DNA of 64,000 nucleotides from Roseicyclus sp. (GCF_018402035.1 NZ_JAGYJN010000003.1:292316-356315); one strand, 5' to 3'; shown: positions 38,623 through 49,015, counted from the first letter of the stretch. The notes: a model not told the origin generated them from the sequence alone. A program made the numbers and translations.

Positions 38623-39609
38623 ATGAAACACACCATCATGGCTGCGGGACTGTCTGTTGTTGCGGGGGCGGCGTTCGCGCAATCCCCGGTGCTGACGGTC
38701 TACACCTATGACAGCTTCGTCTCTGATTGGGGCCCCGGCCCCGCGATTGAGGCGGCGTTCGAGGCGCAATGCGCCTGTGACCTGCAATTCGTGGGTGCAG
38801 GCGATGGCGCAGCACTTTTGGCGCGGTTGCGGCTGGAGGGCGACGCCACCGAGGCCGATATCGTGCTGGGCCTTGATACCAACCTGACGGCTGCCGCGCG
38901 CGAAACGGGGTTATTTGCCCCCCATGGCATTACGCCCACAGGCCTGACCCTGCCGGTTGCTTGGGATGACGCCGAATTCCTGCCCTTTGATTGGGGCTAT
39001 TTCGCCTTTGTCCACCGCGCTGATCTGGCCAATGTGCCGACATCCTTTGGCGCCCTTGCGGCCTCGGATATCTCCATCGTGATCCAAGACCCCCGATCCT
39101 CGACCCCCGGCCTTGGGCTTTTGATGTGGGTGCAGGCCGCGCATGGCGACAATGCCGCCGCGATCTGGGAGGGGTTGTCAGACAATATCGTCACCGTCAC
39201 CCCCGGCTGGTCCGAGGCCTATGGCCTGTTCCTGGAAGGCGAGGCCGATATGGTGCTGAGCTATACCACATCGCCCGCCTATCACCTGATCGCCGAAGAG
39301 GATGCAGGCTATGCCGCCGCCCACTTCGAGGAGGGGCATTATATGCAGATCGAGGTGGCCGGGATGCTTGCGGGCAGCGACCAGCCGGAACTTGCCACGG
39401 CTTTCTTGGAGTTCATGCTGCAGCCCGCCTTTCAAGAGGTGATCCCAACGACCAACTGGATGTATCCCGCAGCCCTTGACCCCGCAGCGCTCCCCGATGG
39501 GTTTGATACCTTGATCCAGCCCGAAACGGCATTGCTGGTGGCGCCGGATGACGCCCCCGCGATGCGGGATGCGGCCTTGGCGATATGGCAAGCCGCGCTC
39601 GCCCGCTGA
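38623..39609 (+). CDS. thiB: Thiamine ABC transporter substrate-binding protein
   Basis: A 328-residue periplasmic thiamine/TPP-binding protein. The signal peptide is MKHTIMAAGLSVVAGAAFAQ. The mature protein begins VLTVYTYDSFVSDWGPGPAIEAAFE and contains FLPFDWGYFAFVHRADL and SIVIQDPRSSTPGLGLLMWVQ, all ThiB-like. A TPP riboswitch lies directly upstream and thiP/thiQ follow, so this is a thiamine-repressed importer. GGAGGAG precedes the ATG. Confidence 0.95.
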   Translation: MKHTIMAAGLSVVAGAAFAQSPVLTVYTYDSFVSDWGPGPAIEAAFEAQCACDLQFVGAGDGAALLARLRLEGDATEADIVLGLDTNLTAAARETGLFAPHGITPTGLTLPVAWDDAEFLPFDWGYFAFVHRADLANVPTSFGALAASDISIVIQDPRSSTPGLGLLMWVQAAHGDNAAAIWEGLSDNIVTVTPGWSEAYGLFLEGEADMVLSYTTSPAYHLIAEEDAGYAAAHFEEGHYMQIEVAGMLAGSDQPELATAFLEFMLQPAFQEVIPTTNWMYPAALDPAALPDGFDTLIQPETALLVAPDDAPAMRDAALAIWQAALAR

Positions 39610-41153
39610 GCGTGATCCAATGGGCGGGCGCGGCAAGTGTCGCGCTCGTCTTGCTTTGCGTGCTGGTGCCGCTGGGCGCGGTGATGGCGCGCGCCGATTG
39701 GCCCCCCGCGCTCGGCCCCGGCGATCTGGCCGCGATCCGCTTTACGCTCTGGCAAGCCGCGCTGTCGGCACTGTTCAGCGTGGCGCTGGCCATCCCCGTG
39801 GCGCGCGCGCTGGCGCGGCGGTCGTTCTCAGGGCGCGGTGCGCTTGTCACCTTGATGGGCGCGCCGTTTCTTTTGCCGGTCATCGTCGCGGTGCTGGGCC
39901 TTTTGGCGGTGTTCGGTCGCGCCGGATGGTTGAATGACGCGCTGGCGGGGATCGGGCTGGGGCGGGTCGACATTTACGGGCTACAGGGCGTTGTGCAGGC
40001 GCATGTGTTCCTGAACCTGCCCTTGGCGGTGCGTCTCATCTTGCAGGGCTGGCAGGTGATACCCGCCGAACGGATGCGGCTTGCCACATCGCTGGGGTTT
40101 TCCGCCCGCGACATGCGCCGCCATTTCGAGCGCCCGCTTTTGCGCGCGGTGCTGCCGGGGGCGGGGCTGTTGATCTTTTTGATCTGCACCACGAGCTTTG
40201 CGGTGGCGCTGATCCTTGGCGGCGGGCCGCGCGCCACCACGGTCGAACTTGCGATCTACCAAGCCTTTCGCTTCGATTTCGACCTTGGGCGCGCGGCGCT
40301 TTTGGGGCTGATCCAAGTCGCGATCTGCGTGACAGCGGGCGCGCTGGCCTTCGGCGCGATCCGCCGCCAAGAGGTGGGCGCGGGCCTTGACCGGCCAGCA
40401 TTGCCTTGGCCCGGTGACAGCGCATGGGCGCGTCTGTTTGATGTGGCCGCGATCATAGCCGCAGCCCTTTTCTTGCTTTTGCCGATGCTGGCCGTAGCGC
40501 TCAAGGGGTTGCCCGCGCTGCCCAGCTTGCCGCCACAGGTTTGGGCGGCGGCGCTGCGGTCTATCCTTTTGGCGCTGGCCTCGACCGCGCTGGCGGTGGC
40601 ACTGGCCCTGCCCATCGCGCTTTTGACCGCGCGGCTGGCCCGGCCCGGGCTGGTCGAGATGCTGGCCTTTCTAACAATCGCGGTCTCGCCTTTAGTGATC
40701 GGAACAGGGCTTTTCATCGTGATCAGGTCCATCGCCAATCCGGTGGCGCTGGCCTTGCCCATCACGGGGCTGGTCAATGCGCTGGTGGCGCTGCCCTTTA
40801 TCCTGCGCGCGCTGGTGCCTGCGGCGATCATGGCCGAGGCGACGCAGGGCCGCTTGGCCGATGCGCTGGGCATGCGCGGCTTGGCGCGGCTCCGCCATGC
40901 GATCTTGCCGCGTCTCGCGCGCCCCTTGGGCTTTGGCGCGGGGTTGGCGGCGGCGTTCTCGATGGGCGATCTTGGCGTGATCGCGCTGTTCTCCATGCCG
41001 GGGCAGGGCACGCTTCCGCTTGAGATGTACCGGCTGATGGGGGCCTATCGCACCGATGACGCGCAAGGGGCGGCGCTGCTGCTCATGGTGCTGACGCTTG
41101 GGCTGTTTTGGTTGTTTGACCGTGGGGGACGGCTGGATGCTGCAACTCGATAA
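39585..41153 (+). CDS. thiP: Thiamine ABC transporter permease
   Basis: A 522-residue permease with two binding-protein-dependent-transport domains (roughly residues 60-260 and 310-515) and about twelve membrane segments. EAA-type loops are seen at ERMRLATSLGFSARDMRRHFERPLLRAVLPG and DALGMRGLARLRHAILPRLARPLGFG. The frame overlaps the thiB end by 25 nt and the thiQ start by 17 nt, so the operon is tightly coupled. The start may instead be a GTG shortly after the thiB stop. Confidence 0.93.
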   Translation: MASRARPLSVIQWAGAASVALVLLCVLVPLGAVMARADWPPALGPGDLAAIRFTLWQAALSALFSVALAIPVARALARRSFSGRGALVTLMGAPFLLPVIVAVLGLLAVFGRAGWLNDALAGIGLGRVDIYGLQGVVQAHVFLNLPLAVRLILQGWQVIPAERMRLATSLGFSARDMRRHFERPLLRAVLPGAGLLIFLICTTSFAVALILGGGPRATTVELAIYQAFRFDFDLGRAALLGLIQVAICVTAGALAFGAIRRQEVGAGLDRPALPWPGDSAWARLFDVAAIIAAALFLLLPMLAVALKGLPALPSLPPQVWAAALRSILLALASTALAVALALPIALLTARLARPGLVEMLAFLTIAVSPLVIGTGLFIVIRSIANPVALALPITGLVNALVALPFILRALVPAAIMAEATQGRLADALGMRGLARLRHAILPRLARPLGFGAGLAAAFSMGDLGVIALFSMPGQGTLPLEMYRLMGAYRTDDAQGAALLLMVLTLGLFWLFDRGGRLDAATR

Positions 41154-41826
41154 TCTGGCGCTGACACAAGATGGCTTTACGCTATCGCTCTCGGCAGTGG
41201 TCGATCGGGCAACGCGGGTCGCGGTTCTTGGCCCATCGGGAAGTGGCAAGAGCACGCTTTTGTCACTGATCGCGGGCTTTTTGCAGCCCGACCTTGGACG
41301 CATCTTGTGGGATGGTGCCGATATCACCGAGGCGCTCGTCGCCGCGCGGCCGATGTCGATCCTGTTTCAGGACGGCAATCTGTTTCCGCATCTGAGTGTC
41401 TTCGACAATGTGTCGCTCGGGCTCCGCCCCGATCTGCGCCTATCGCCCGATCAGCGCGACCGCGTGGCCCAAAGCCTCACCGATGTGGGCTTGGGCGATA
41501 TGGGCGACAGGCGGCCCGCCACGCTGTCGGGTGGGCAACAGGCGCGGGTGGGTCTGGCGCGGATGCTGCTGCGTGACCGGCCATTGGCGTTATTGGATGA
41601 ACCCTTTGCGGCCCTTGATCCCGGTCTGCGGGCCGAGATGCTGGCGCTGCTCAAATCTATGTCTGAGCGGCGCGGGCTGACGCTTCTCATGGCCTGTCAT
41701 GACCTGCGCGATGCCGAGCGGTTGTGCGACCGGCTTTGGCTCTTGGAAGATGGCAAATTGGTGTTGGATACGCCGATGGCGGGCTTGCGCGATGCGCCCG
41801 ATCCTATCTTGCAGCCATGGCTGTGA
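41137..41826 (+). CDS. thiQ: Thiamine ABC transporter ATPase
   Basis: A 229-residue ABC ATPase that powers thiamine import through ThiBP. Walker A is LGPSGSGKSTLL, the Q-loop region FQDGNLFPHLSVFDNV, signature LSGGQQARVGLARML, Walker B LALLDEPFAALD and the switch histidine MACHDL. The ATG at 41137 (MLQLDNLAL) matches ThiQ N-termini; a GTG-type extension from 41098 is rejected. Confidence 0.95.
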   Translation: MLQLDNLALTQDGFTLSLSAVVDRATRVAVLGPSGSGKSTLLSLIAGFLQPDLGRILWDGADITEALVAARPMSILFQDGNLFPHLSVFDNVSLGLRPDLRLSPDQRDRVAQSLTDVGLGDMGDRRPATLSGGQQARVGLARMLLRDRPLALLDEPFAALDPGLRAEMLALLKSMSERRGLTLLMACHDLRDAERLCDRLWLLEDGKLVLDTPMAGLRDAPDPILQPWL

Positions 41827-41852
41827 CGGCGCACCATCATCGGCGCAAACGA

Positions 41853-41878
41853 AAAACGCGCCCCGTGGGGCGCGTTTT
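41853..41878. terminator. Bidirectional terminator between thiQ and petC
   Basis: AAAACGCGCCCC (41853-41864), a GT loop and GGGGCGCGTTTT (41867-41878) form a perfect 12-bp stem. The A/T outer pairs give T-runs on either strand, and the flanking genes converge. Confidence 0.88.
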
Positions 41879-41898
41879 GTCTTAGCGATAGGCCAAGA

Positions 41899-42708
41899 TT
41901 ACTCGGCCGGGTAGCCTTTGGCGCGTGCCTTGACCGGTGCCCAAAGCCGCTTGTTGCTCAGATAGAGCAGCACGGCCAACAAGCTCAGCATCAACACGGC
42001 GGTAAAGCCCATCTGCTTGCGTGCCATCAGCTTGGGCTCTGCTGTCCATGTCAGGAAAGACGCCACATCAAGCGCCATCTGTTCAACAGTCGCCTCGGTG
42101 CCATCGCCGTATTCCACGGCACCATCCCACAGCGGCGGGGACATGGCGAAATAGCCGCCATAGGTCTCGTTGCCGTAAAGGATTGCGCCGAACTCTTCCT
42201 TCTCGGACCCGGTGTAATGGGTCAAAAGCGAGGCGACATATTCCGAACCGCCCATGCCCTTGAACAGCGGGTTCAGCGCAAGGCCGTAGGGCCCGGTGAA
42301 GCCGGCCCGCGCCTTGGTCATCAGGCTGAGGTCAGGGGCATTTTCCATCGACGATTGCGGAAAATGGTCGTTTGGTGTGGCCGCGCGCCAGTCTTGCAGT
42401 TCTGCATCATACACTTCGATGTAGTTCTGCTCGATATAGGCGCGTACCTCTTCTTCGCTCAAGCCCGGGCCACCCTCATCTGAGAGGGTGCGCAGCGGCA
42501 CGTAGCGCAGCCCGTGACAGGCGGCGCAGACTTGGGTGTAGACCTGCAGACCGCGCTGAAGCTGGGTCTGGTCAAAGCGGCCAAATGGCCCCTCATGCGG
42601 GAAGGCGTAGTTTTCCACATAGCGTTCGCCACCCGCTGCGAAGGCAACGCCAGACGACAGGGCCAGCACTGCCGCCATGGCCGTGTTGATGATAAGTTTC
42701 CTGAGCAT
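41899..42708 (-). CDS. petC: Cytochrome c1 of the bc1 complex
   Basis: A 269-residue cytochrome c1. A signal peptide ([24 protein letters not shown]) precedes the haem site CAACH in [17 protein letters not shown], near residue 58 of the precursor. The axial methionine region is in [20 protein letters not shown], and a C-terminal membrane anchor ([18 protein letters not shown]) ends in a basic tail. It accepts electrons from the Rieske centre. ATG at 42708 has GAGAGGA upstream. It is the last gene of petABC. Confidence 0.95.
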   Translation of the reverse strand: MLRKLIINTAMAAVLALSSGVAFAAGGERYVENYAFPHEGPFGRFDQTQLQRGLQVYTQVCAACHGLRYVPLRTLSDEGGPGLSEEEVRAYIEQNYIEVYDAELQDWRAATPNDHFPQSSMENAPDLSLMTKARAGFTGPYGLALNPLFKGMGGSEYVASLLTHYTGSEKEEFGAILYGNETYGGYFAMSPPLWDGAVEYGDGTEATVEQMALDVASFLTWTAEPKLMARKQMGFTAVLMLSLLAVLLYLSNKRLWAPVKARAKGYPAE

Positions 42709-42725
42709 ACTCAGTGTCCTCTCTC

Positions 42726-44072
42726 TCACTCGGCCGGGGTGGGGGCAGTCGCGCCGCCCTGCCCGCCGGTTTTGCCGTAGTGCGCGTTAAAGTCTTCCTC
42801 GATGGTCGCGGGCTGGGCCAGCGGCTTTTCGATCACGCCCAACAGCGGCAAGATCACGAGGAAATAGGCGAACCAATAGGCCGAACCGACCAGGGCGATA
42901 TACGGGTAGATGCCTTCGGCGGGCATTGCCCCGGCCCACATCAGAACAAAGAAGTTCACGATGAAGATCCAGAACCACCACTTGAACATTGGGCGATAGC
43001 GGCCCGAGCGCACCGATGATGTGTCAAGCCACGGTGCCAGCGCCATTACGACGATCGCACCGAACATCGCCAGAACGCCGAAGAACTTGGCGTCAACGAT
43101 GCCCGCGGTCAGGAAATCGACCAAGATCACCAGCCAAACCTCACCGTCGAAGGCGCGCAAGATCGCGTAGAAGGGCAGGAAATACCACTCCGGCACGATG
43201 AATGCGGGTGTCACCAGCGGGTTCGCCTCGATGTAGTTATCGGGGTGGCCGAGGAAGTTCGGCATGAAACCCACAATCGCAAAGAAGGCGGCCATGATCA
43301 CGGCGAGCGCGAACAGATCCTTGATCACGAAATAGGGCCAGAAGGGGAGCGTGTCGGCTTCGGCGTCTTTCTTCGACGTCCGGCGTACTTCAACACCCGT
43401 GGGGTTATTGTTGCCGGTCGTGTGGAAAGCCCAAATATGCAAGATCACAAGGCCCAAGATCACGAAGGGCAGCAGGTAATGCAGCGACAAGAAGCGGTTG
43501 AGCGTTGCGTTATCGACCGCAGGTCCACCCAAAAGCCATGTCTGGATCGCATCGCCCACGAAGGGGATCGCGCCAAACAGGCCGGTGATCACGGTGGCAC
43601 CCCAGAACGACATCTGACCCCAAGGCAGCACATAGCCCATGAAGGCCGTGCCCATCATCATCAGGTAGATGAGCATGCCGATGATCCACGTAATCTCGCG
43701 CGGGGCTTTGTACGAGCCGTAGTAAAGACCGCGGAAGATGTGCAGATACACGGCAATAAAGAACAGCGATGCGCCGTTTTGGTGAATATAACGGATCGCC
43801 CAGCCACCATTTACGTTGCGCATGATATGCTCGACGCTGGCAAAGGCCATGTCGACATGCGGTGTGTAGTGCATGACGAGGATGATGCCGGTCACGATCT
43901 GCATCACAAGGCAAACTGTCAGCACGATGCCCCAGATCCACATCCAGTTGAGGTTCTTGGGGGTCGGGATCATCAGCGTGTCATACATCAGCGACACGAT
44001 GGGCAGACGCCGATGCAACCACTTTTCAGCGTTGCTTTTCGGCTCATAATGGTCGTGGGGAATTCCAGACAT
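42726..44072 (-). CDS. petB: Cytochrome b of the bc1 complex
   Basis: A 448-residue integral membrane protein with eight hydrophobic segments. The haem-ligating histidines lie in the second and fourth helices (around [26 protein letters not shown] and [24 protein letters not shown]). The quinol-site motif [14 protein letters not shown] (PEWY) is intact. It carries the two b haems and both quinone sites. It lies between petA and petC. Confidence 0.97.
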   Translation of the reverse strand: MSGIPHDHYEPKSNAEKWLHRRLPIVSLMYDTLMIPTPKNLNWMWIWGIVLTVCLVMQIVTGIILVMHYTPHVDMAFASVEHIMRNVNGGWAIRYIHQNGASLFFIAVYLHIFRGLYYGSYKAPREITWIIGMLIYLMMMGTAFMGYVLPWGQMSFWGATVITGLFGAIPFVGDAIQTWLLGGPAVDNATLNRFLSLHYLLPFVILGLVILHIWAFHTTGNNNPTGVEVRRTSKKDAEADTLPFWPYFVIKDLFALAVIMAAFFAIVGFMPNFLGHPDNYIEANPLVTPAFIVPEWYFLPFYAILRAFDGEVWLVILVDFLTAGIVDAKFFGVLAMFGAIVVMALAPWLDTSSVRSGRYRPMFKWWFWIFIVNFFVLMWAGAMPAEGIYPYIALVGSAYWFAYFLVILPLLGVIEKPLAQPATIEEDFNAHYGKTGGQGGATAPTPAE

Positions 44073-44089
44073 ATCTATATCTCCCTCGT

Positions 44090-44665
44090 TCAGCCGAGCA
44101 GGATCGTGGTGTCATCCACGAACGATGCCATGGGGATGGGCAGGTTTTCGGGTGCGGGTCCGCGACGGATGCGGCCCGAGCTGTCGTAATGCGAACCGTG
44201 GCAGGGGCAGAACCACCCACCGAAATCGCCAGCGCCATCACCGATGGGAACGCAGCCCAGATGGGTGCAAACGCCGATCTGAACCAGCCATTCGCCGGTA
44301 TTCTCGCCCGAATAATCCGGCATGGACCGGTTTTCATCGGCGGCCTCGATCGGGCCGATGTTGGGGTTGCGGGCGTCGCGGTCGACCAGATCGGCCAGAT
44401 CGACGGCGCGCGCGGCTTCGATCTCGTCGGCGGTGCGGCGGCGGATAAACACCGGCTTGCCCAAGAAAAGCACCGTCAACTGCGTGCCTTCGGACACGCC
44501 AGAGACATCAACACGCATCTGGCTGGCCGCTTGCACATCCGCCGATGGGTTCATCTGGTTGACCAGCGGCCAAACAGCGGCACCGACGGTGACGGCACCA
44601 ACGCCGGCCGTTGCGTAGTATAGAAAATCGCGGCGATCACCGCTTTGGTCTTCGGCGTGTGACAC
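44090..44665 (-). CDS. petA: Rieske iron-sulfur subunit of the bc1 complex
   Basis: A 191-residue Rieske protein. A twin-arginine motif ([26 protein letters not shown]) leads the membrane anchor. The cluster ligands are in [11 protein letters not shown] and [11 protein letters not shown]. It transfers electrons from quinol to cytochrome c1. It is the first gene of petABC, expected to be expressed from the AT-moderate space before 44665. Length is normal. Confidence 0.96.
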   Translation of the reverse strand: MSHAEDQSGDRRDFLYYATAGVGAVTVGAAVWPLVNQMNPSADVQAASQMRVDVSGVSEGTQLTVLFLGKPVFIRRRTADEIEAARAVDLADLVDRDARNPNIGPIEAADENRSMPDYSGENTGEWLVQIGVCTHLGCVPIGDGAGDFGGWFCPCHGSHYDSSGRIRRGPAPENLPIPMASFVDDTTILLG

Positions 44666-44916
44666 GGTTTCGCGTCTCCCCTTGCTTTCGGTCCGTGGGT
44701 TGCCGGACCTTCAAACCCCGAAAGGACGAAGGGAATCTTCCCCACGCCCGGCTGGCACGCTGTCTATGGGTTAAGGTTATAGGCGTCCAGCGGACAAACG
44801 CGCGCATCTACGCCGAAATGTCGCAGCTTTACCAGCATTTTCCGGCCAAAAGGGCAAAGGGCGCAACCCACGCGGTAGGGTGCGCGCCACACTGCCCGCA
44901 GGCCGGGTGCTGCACG
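44666..44916 (-). promoter_or_regulatory. Intergenic space upstream of petA
   Basis: About 250 nt separating petA from the end of the dapF-GNAT run on the same strand. It must hold the petABC promoter. No hairpin with a T-tract or convincing -35/-10 pair stands out by eye, and no open frame here has support. Confidence 0.35.
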
Positions 44917-45342
44917 CTAGAGTTGGCGGCGCATCACGCGGTGCAAGATACCCGATCCATCGTCATATTCTGGCCCTTCGGCGATGAAGCCCAAGCCTTC
45001 GTAAAAGGGGATGACGTAAAGCTGCGCCTCAAGCAGCGCATGGGTGAAACCCGCCGCGCGGGCGGAAGCCATCACATGTTCCATGATCGCGCGGCCCAGC
45101 CCCGTGCCGCGCGCCGGTGCCATGACCGCGACGCGGCCGATCTTGGCGGTGTCACCCTGCGCGATCAGCCGCGCACAGCCCATGGGGCCGCTGTCGTCCT
45201 CAGCCAAGAAATGGGTGCAGGTCTTGTCGGCCTCATCCCATTCCTCGGCCTCGGGGATGTTTTGCTCGTCGATGAACACGGCGCGCCGCACGGCAAAGCA
45301 CGCCGCGCGTGCTGTTTCGTCCTCGGCTTTCGCTATTCTCAT
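44917..45342 (-). CDS. GNAT family N-acetyltransferase
   Basis: A 141-residue acetyltransferase. It begins MRIAKAEDETARAACFAVRRAVFIDEQNIPEAEEWDEAD, typical of the ElaA/YjcF-like group, and has the acetyl-CoA loop VAVMAPARGTGLGRAIMEHV. The C-terminus YVIPFYEGLGFIAEGPEYDDGSGILHRVMRR completes the fold. Substrate unknown. Its ATG overlaps the stop of the glutathione transferase gene by 4 nt. Confidence 0.88.
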   Translation of the reverse strand: MRIAKAEDETARAACFAVRRAVFIDEQNIPEAEEWDEADKTCTHFLAEDDSGPMGCARLIAQGDTAKIGRVAVMAPARGTGLGRAIMEHVMASARAAGFTHALLEAQLYVIPFYEGLGFIAEGPEYDDGSGILHRVMRRQL

Positions 45343-45944
45343 CCGGGCTGGGTCGCCTGCATCGCGGGGCGGTTGGCGAAGGCGGCATACCATGCGGCAA
45401 GCCCGTCGCGCCCATTGCGCCAGCCGCGATCATCATGGCGGAAATCAAGATAGCCCAGCGCGCTGCCCACCGCGATCTGGCCCATATCAAGCGGCCCGTT
45501 CAAATGGCTGAGCCAAAGCCCCTCCAGCGCATCGAGCGCGCGGGCGATCTTGGTCCACTGCCCATCCATCCATTGTGCGAACTGGATCTCGGGCGCGCGA
45601 AAGCGCCTTTCATAGGTCAGGCTGACGGCCGCATCCATAATGCCATCGGCGGTCGCCTCAATCGTCAGCACATCCCAAAGCCGCGCCTCGGGGTAGAACC
45701 CTGCACCGTAGGTGGCATCAAGATAGCGGGTGATCACGCGGCTGTCGTAAAGCGTTGGCGCATCGGGACGGATCAGTGCCGGGATTTTGCCCAAAGGGTT
45801 GGCCGTGTTTAGCCTATCCTCGCCGCCCAGCGGTGACGCGGCCACCTGCACCAGCGGGACATCGACAATCCCCGCCTCGGCGATCATCACGCAAACTTTG
45901 CGCACAAAGGGGGAGGCGGGCGAACCCAAGAGTTCCATGCTCAT
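45339..45944 (-). CDS. Glutathione S-transferase family protein
   Basis: A 201-residue GST-fold protein. The thioredoxin-like domain begins MELLGSPASPFVRKVCVMIAEAG, with NPLGKIPALIRPDAPTLYDSRVITRYLDA, where the Ser in GSPASPF is the likely glutathione-activating residue. The helical C-terminal domain follows and ends YAAFANRPAMQATQP. The substrate is unknown. It is embedded in a closely packed run with the GNAT gene (4-nt overlap). Confidence 0.92.
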   Translation of the reverse strand: MSMELLGSPASPFVRKVCVMIAEAGIVDVPLVQVAASPLGGEDRLNTANPLGKIPALIRPDAPTLYDSRVITRYLDATYGAGFYPEARLWDVLTIEATADGIMDAAVSLTYERRFRAPEIQFAQWMDGQWTKIARALDALEGLWLSHLNGPLDMGQIAVGSALGYLDFRHDDRGWRNGRDGLAAWYAAFANRPAMQATQPG

Positions 45945-46222
45945 GCGATTTTCCTTATGCGCAGCCGCGCCAGCGCGGATAGGTCAATCTCCATGCCCGG
46001 GCCATTCGGCCCAAGGCGAATGTTGCGGCACCAACGCGCGGTGCCATTCAACTGCCCCGGCGCATGACCGATGGCTGCGCCCTCGGGCGTCTGGTCAAGC
46101 GCGTCTTCGGTGGCGGGATCAAGCCGCCTTGGCCGGGCGCGGGTTGCCGCAGCATAGGCAAGGGCCGCGACCGCGCCGTAACGCAACACGAGGCCTGCAA
46201 TCGGGACGAGTGATAGAGCCAA
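45941..46222 (-). CDS. Small conserved membrane-associated protein, unknown function
   Basis: A 93-residue protein from a TTG start at 46222 preceded by AGGGAGG. One N-terminal hydrophobic segment (ALSLVPIAGLVLRYGAVAALAYAA) is followed by a basic stretch (ATRARPRRLDPATEDALDQTPEGAAIG) and a tail with WCRNIRLGPNGPGMEIDLSALARLRI. Such proteins are common in Rhodobacteraceae but unnamed. The longer frame from 46300 lacks a ribosome site. It overlaps the GST gene by 4 nt. Confidence 0.7.
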   Translation of the reverse strand: MALSLVPIAGLVLRYGAVAALAYAAATRARPRRLDPATEDALDQTPEGAAIGHAPGQLNGTARWCRNIRLGPNGPGMEIDLSALARLRIRKIA

Positions 46223-46253
46223 GCTGCGACCTCCCTTGCGGCTGGAATTCCGC

Positions 46254-46907
46254 TTAAAGATAGGGGAAGGGCGTGTCGCTGTCCATCGCGGGCGGGCCAT
46301 CGACCATCAGCCGCGACAGCGTTTCGACCTCATGCCCGATCTGCGAGGCGCGGACCTGTGCGGCGGCCCCAAGCCGTGCGCCTTCGGTCTTGTTCTGGTT
46401 TAGCTTCCATGTGCCCGCGACGCTTTCGAGCGTGAAGCGAAAGGGCAAGATCCCCCGCATCATCCGCTCCAGCGTCTCATCAGGCATCTTGTCGACGGTC
46501 CACGGCTTTTTCGGTGCCAAGCGATCCTCGAAATGGGCGGAAACGCGGTCGAGATGACGGCGCATATCGCCTGCATCGGCGGGCATCAGCTGCCCACGCA
46601 GATGCACGGCGACATAATTCCATGTCGGCACCTGCGCCGGGTCGCCATACCAATCGGGCGAGATATAGCCATCTGGACCCATCACCGCGATCACCACAGG
46701 GGTCGGCCCAAGGACCGCGCGCGCGATGGGGTTCGAACGCACCAGATGCAATTCGCCCCCCGTGGCATCGTCATTCAGCCAGAACGGCACATGCGCCAGC
46801 ATCGGCCCCTGATCGCCGTTGACGCAGAGCGTGCCAAAACCGCGCGTTCGCGCAAAGGCGATGTTCAGCGCCTCGGCCTCGCCGCGAAAGGCTGGGTTGG
46901 GATGCAT
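46254..46907 (-). CDS. FMN-binding negative transcriptional regulator (PaiB family)
   Basis: A 217-residue split-barrel FMN-binding protein of the PaiB family. Landmarks are the N-terminus MHPNPAFRG, HLVRSNPIAR, GPDGYISPDWYGDPAQVPTWNYVAVHLRG, and GTWKLNQNKTEGAR near the C-terminus. In Bacillus PaiB is linked to protease and sporulation gene repression; in alphaproteobacteria the role is untested. It follows mtaB by 16 nt on the same strand. Confidence 0.9.
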   Translation of the reverse strand: MHPNPAFRGEAEALNIAFARTRGFGTLCVNGDQGPMLAHVPFWLNDDATGGELHLVRSNPIARAVLGPTPVVIAVMGPDGYISPDWYGDPAQVPTWNYVAVHLRGQLMPADAGDMRRHLDRVSAHFEDRLAPKKPWTVDKMPDETLERMMRGILPFRFTLESVAGTWKLNQNKTEGARLGAAAQVRASQIGHEVETLSRLMVDGPPAMDSDTPFPYL

Positions 46908-46922
46908 CGGTTATCCCCTTGT

Positions 46923-48182
46923 TCACGCCGTCAGGCGCGCGCCTGCATGCCCGGTGATCTGGGCGGTGATGATCGCACCCTCGGGCTGATCGGTGCTGAA
47001 ATCAACTTCGGTGAATTGCTCGGTCCGGCCCATGCGCGGGTTTTCCATCAAGATGTGATGGGTCTTGCCCTGTTGCGTGGCAAGGTGCGCCGCCACGGCG
47101 GCGGCCCCTGCATCGCGCAGCCGCGCGGCGCGGTCCTTGATCGCGGCACCCGCGACTTGCGGCATCCGCGCGGCGGGGGTGCCGGGCCGGGGCGAATAGG
47201 GAAAGACATGCAGCCATGTCAGTCCGCAGTCTTCGACCAGCTTGAGGGAATTTTCAAAGGCGGCTTCCGTCTCGGTCGGGAAGCCCGCGATGATATCGGC
47301 CCCAAAGACCATATCGGGGCGCAGGCGGCGCGCCTCTTCGCAGAAACGGATCGCATCGTCGCGCAAATGGCGGCGCTTCATCCGCTTGAGGATCAGATCA
47401 TCGCCATGCTGCAAAGACAGGTGCAGATGCGGCATCAAACGCGGCTCGGTCGCAATCGCCGCCATCAGGTTCTCGTCGGCCTCGATGGAGTCGATGGAGG
47501 AAATCCGCAGCCGCGCCAGATCCGGCACCAGCCGCAAGATGCGCATCACCAGATCGCCCAAGCGCGGCGCACCGGGCAGGTCGGCACCCCAGCTTGTCAG
47601 ATCAACGCCGGTCAGCACCACCTCGTTGTAGCCGCGTTCGACCAGCCGCTTGATCTGATCGACCACGACACCGGCAGGCACGGACCGCGAATTGCCGCGA
47701 CCAAAGGGGATGATGCAAAAGGTGCAGCGGTGATCACAGCCGTTTTGCACCTGCACATAGGCGCGCGCACGGGTGCCGAAGCCGTCGATTAGATGGCCCG
47801 CCGTTTCCGTAACCGACATGATGTCATCGACCTGCACCCGCTCTGTCTCGCCCACAAAATCGGCGGCCATGCTGGCCCATGTTCCGGCCTGCATTTTCTC
47901 GGTATTGCCGATCACCCGGTCGACCTCGGGCATGGCGGCGAAGGTCTCGGGTTCGGTCTGGGCGGCGCAACCGGTGACGATTAGCGTGGCGTCGGGGTTC
48001 TGGCGGCGCAGGCGGCGGATGTCTTGGCGCGCCTTGCGCACCGCCTCGGCCGTCACGGCGCAGGTGTTGACGATCACCAGATCCGACAGCCCCGCCGCTG
48101 TTGTCATCTCGCGCATCGCCTCGGTCTCATAGGCGTTGAGGCGGCAGCCCAGCGTGTGGAAAACGGGCGGCTTGGTGCTCAT
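46923..48182 (-). CDS. mtaB: tRNA (N6-threonylcarbamoyladenosine(37)-C2)-methylthiotransferase MtaB
   Basis: A 419-residue radical-SAM methylthiotransferase that converts t6A37 to ms2t6A in tRNA reading A-starting codons. The N-terminal cluster-binding half has [23 protein letters not shown] and [10 protein letters not shown] cysteines. The radical-SAM motif is [17 protein letters not shown] (CxxxCxxC). A TRAM-like C-terminal tail ends with [20 protein letters not shown]. The start [13 protein letters not shown] lies inside the dapF 3' end (4-nt overlap). Confidence 0.93.
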   Translation of the reverse strand: MSTKPPVFHTLGCRLNAYETEAMREMTTAAGLSDLVIVNTCAVTAEAVRKARQDIRRLRRQNPDATLIVTGCAAQTEPETFAAMPEVDRVIGNTEKMQAGTWASMAADFVGETERVQVDDIMSVTETAGHLIDGFGTRARAYVQVQNGCDHRCTFCIIPFGRGNSRSVPAGVVVDQIKRLVERGYNEVVLTGVDLTSWGADLPGAPRLGDLVMRILRLVPDLARLRISSIDSIEADENLMAAIATEPRLMPHLHLSLQHGDDLILKRMKRRHLRDDAIRFCEEARRLRPDMVFGADIIAGFPTETEAAFENSLKLVEDCGLTWLHVFPYSPRPGTPAARMPQVAGAAIKDRAARLRDAGAAAVAAHLATQQGKTHHILMENPRMGRTEQFTEVDFSTDQPEGAIITAQITGHAGARLTA

Positions 48183-49015
48183 CGCACCGCTGCCAGCCAT
48201 TCGGGCGTCAGCACGCCGGAAAACACCGTGGCCGTGGGGCCGGTCATCCAGACACCGTCATCGCGCCAATCGATCCAGATATCGCCGCCATCAAGCGTGA
48301 TCTTGACCTTGCGCCCCGTCAGCCCCCGCCGAACTGCGGCCACCGCCACGGCGCAAGAGGATGAGCCAGAGGCCAGCGTGACGCCAGCGCCGCGTTCCCA
48401 GACCCGCATGCGCAGATGGTCGGGTGCCAACAGATGGGCAAACTGTACATTGGTGCGCGCGGGGAAAAGCGGATGATGTTCCATCTGCGCGCCCATCTTG
48501 GCCAGATCGACCGCGCAGGCATCAGCGACGAAAAAGCTGCAATGCGGGTTGCCCATGCCGGTGGCGACCGGATCGCCCGCGATGGGCAGGTGCAGTGTAT
48601 CCATCGCATGGGCGAGCGGGATATCGGCCCAATCTGTCATCGGTTGGCCCATGTTCACGGATGTCAGCCCACCGCCTGCATCGAAGGCGTGCAAAATCCC
48701 CCGCTCGGTGCGCAGGCGAAGCGCAGCGATCCCGCGCCGGTCCATCTCGTGGCGGGCAATGCAGCGCGTGGCGTTGCCGCAAGCCGCCGAGAGCGAGCCA
48801 TCAGCATTCCAAAAGGTCAGCCTGAGATCGGCCTCGGCATCCTCTTCGATCACCGCCAACTGGTCGAAGCCCACACCGCGGTGACGGTCAGCCAGCGTGC
48901 GCGCAAGTGCCGCCGTCACGGGCATCGCCGTGACGCGCGCATCGATCACCACGAAATCATTGCCAAGCCCATGCATCTTGAGAAAGGGCAGGCCGGAGAG
49001 GGGCGTGTTATCCAT
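48179..49015 (-). CDS. dapF: Diaminopimelate epimerase-like protein (second cysteine motif reads ASG)
   Basis: A 278-residue DapF-fold protein. DapF interconverts LL- and meso-diaminopimelate for lysine and peptidoglycan. The first active-site cysteine is at about 79 ([13 protein letters not shown]). The usual second catalytic motif ACGxGxC reads [11 protein letters not shown], so the cysteine is serine 216, with another cysteine at 221. [17 protein letters not shown] and [11 protein letters not shown] are typical. Several start codons are possible (49015, 49018, 49027). It is the first gene of a closely packed run with mtaB. Confidence 0.88.
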   Translation of the reverse strand: MDNTPLSGLPFLKMHGLGNDFVVIDARVTAMPVTAALARTLADRHRGVGFDQLAVIEEDAEADLRLTFWNADGSLSAACGNATRCIARHEMDRRGIAALRLRTERGILHAFDAGGGLTSVNMGQPMTDWADIPLAHAMDTLHLPIAGDPVATGMGNPHCSFFVADACAVDLAKMGAQMEHHPLFPARTNVQFAHLLAPDHLRMRVWERGAGVTLASGSSSCAVAVAAVRRGLTGRKVKITLDGGDIWIDWRDDGVWMTGPTATVFSGVLTPEWLAAVR

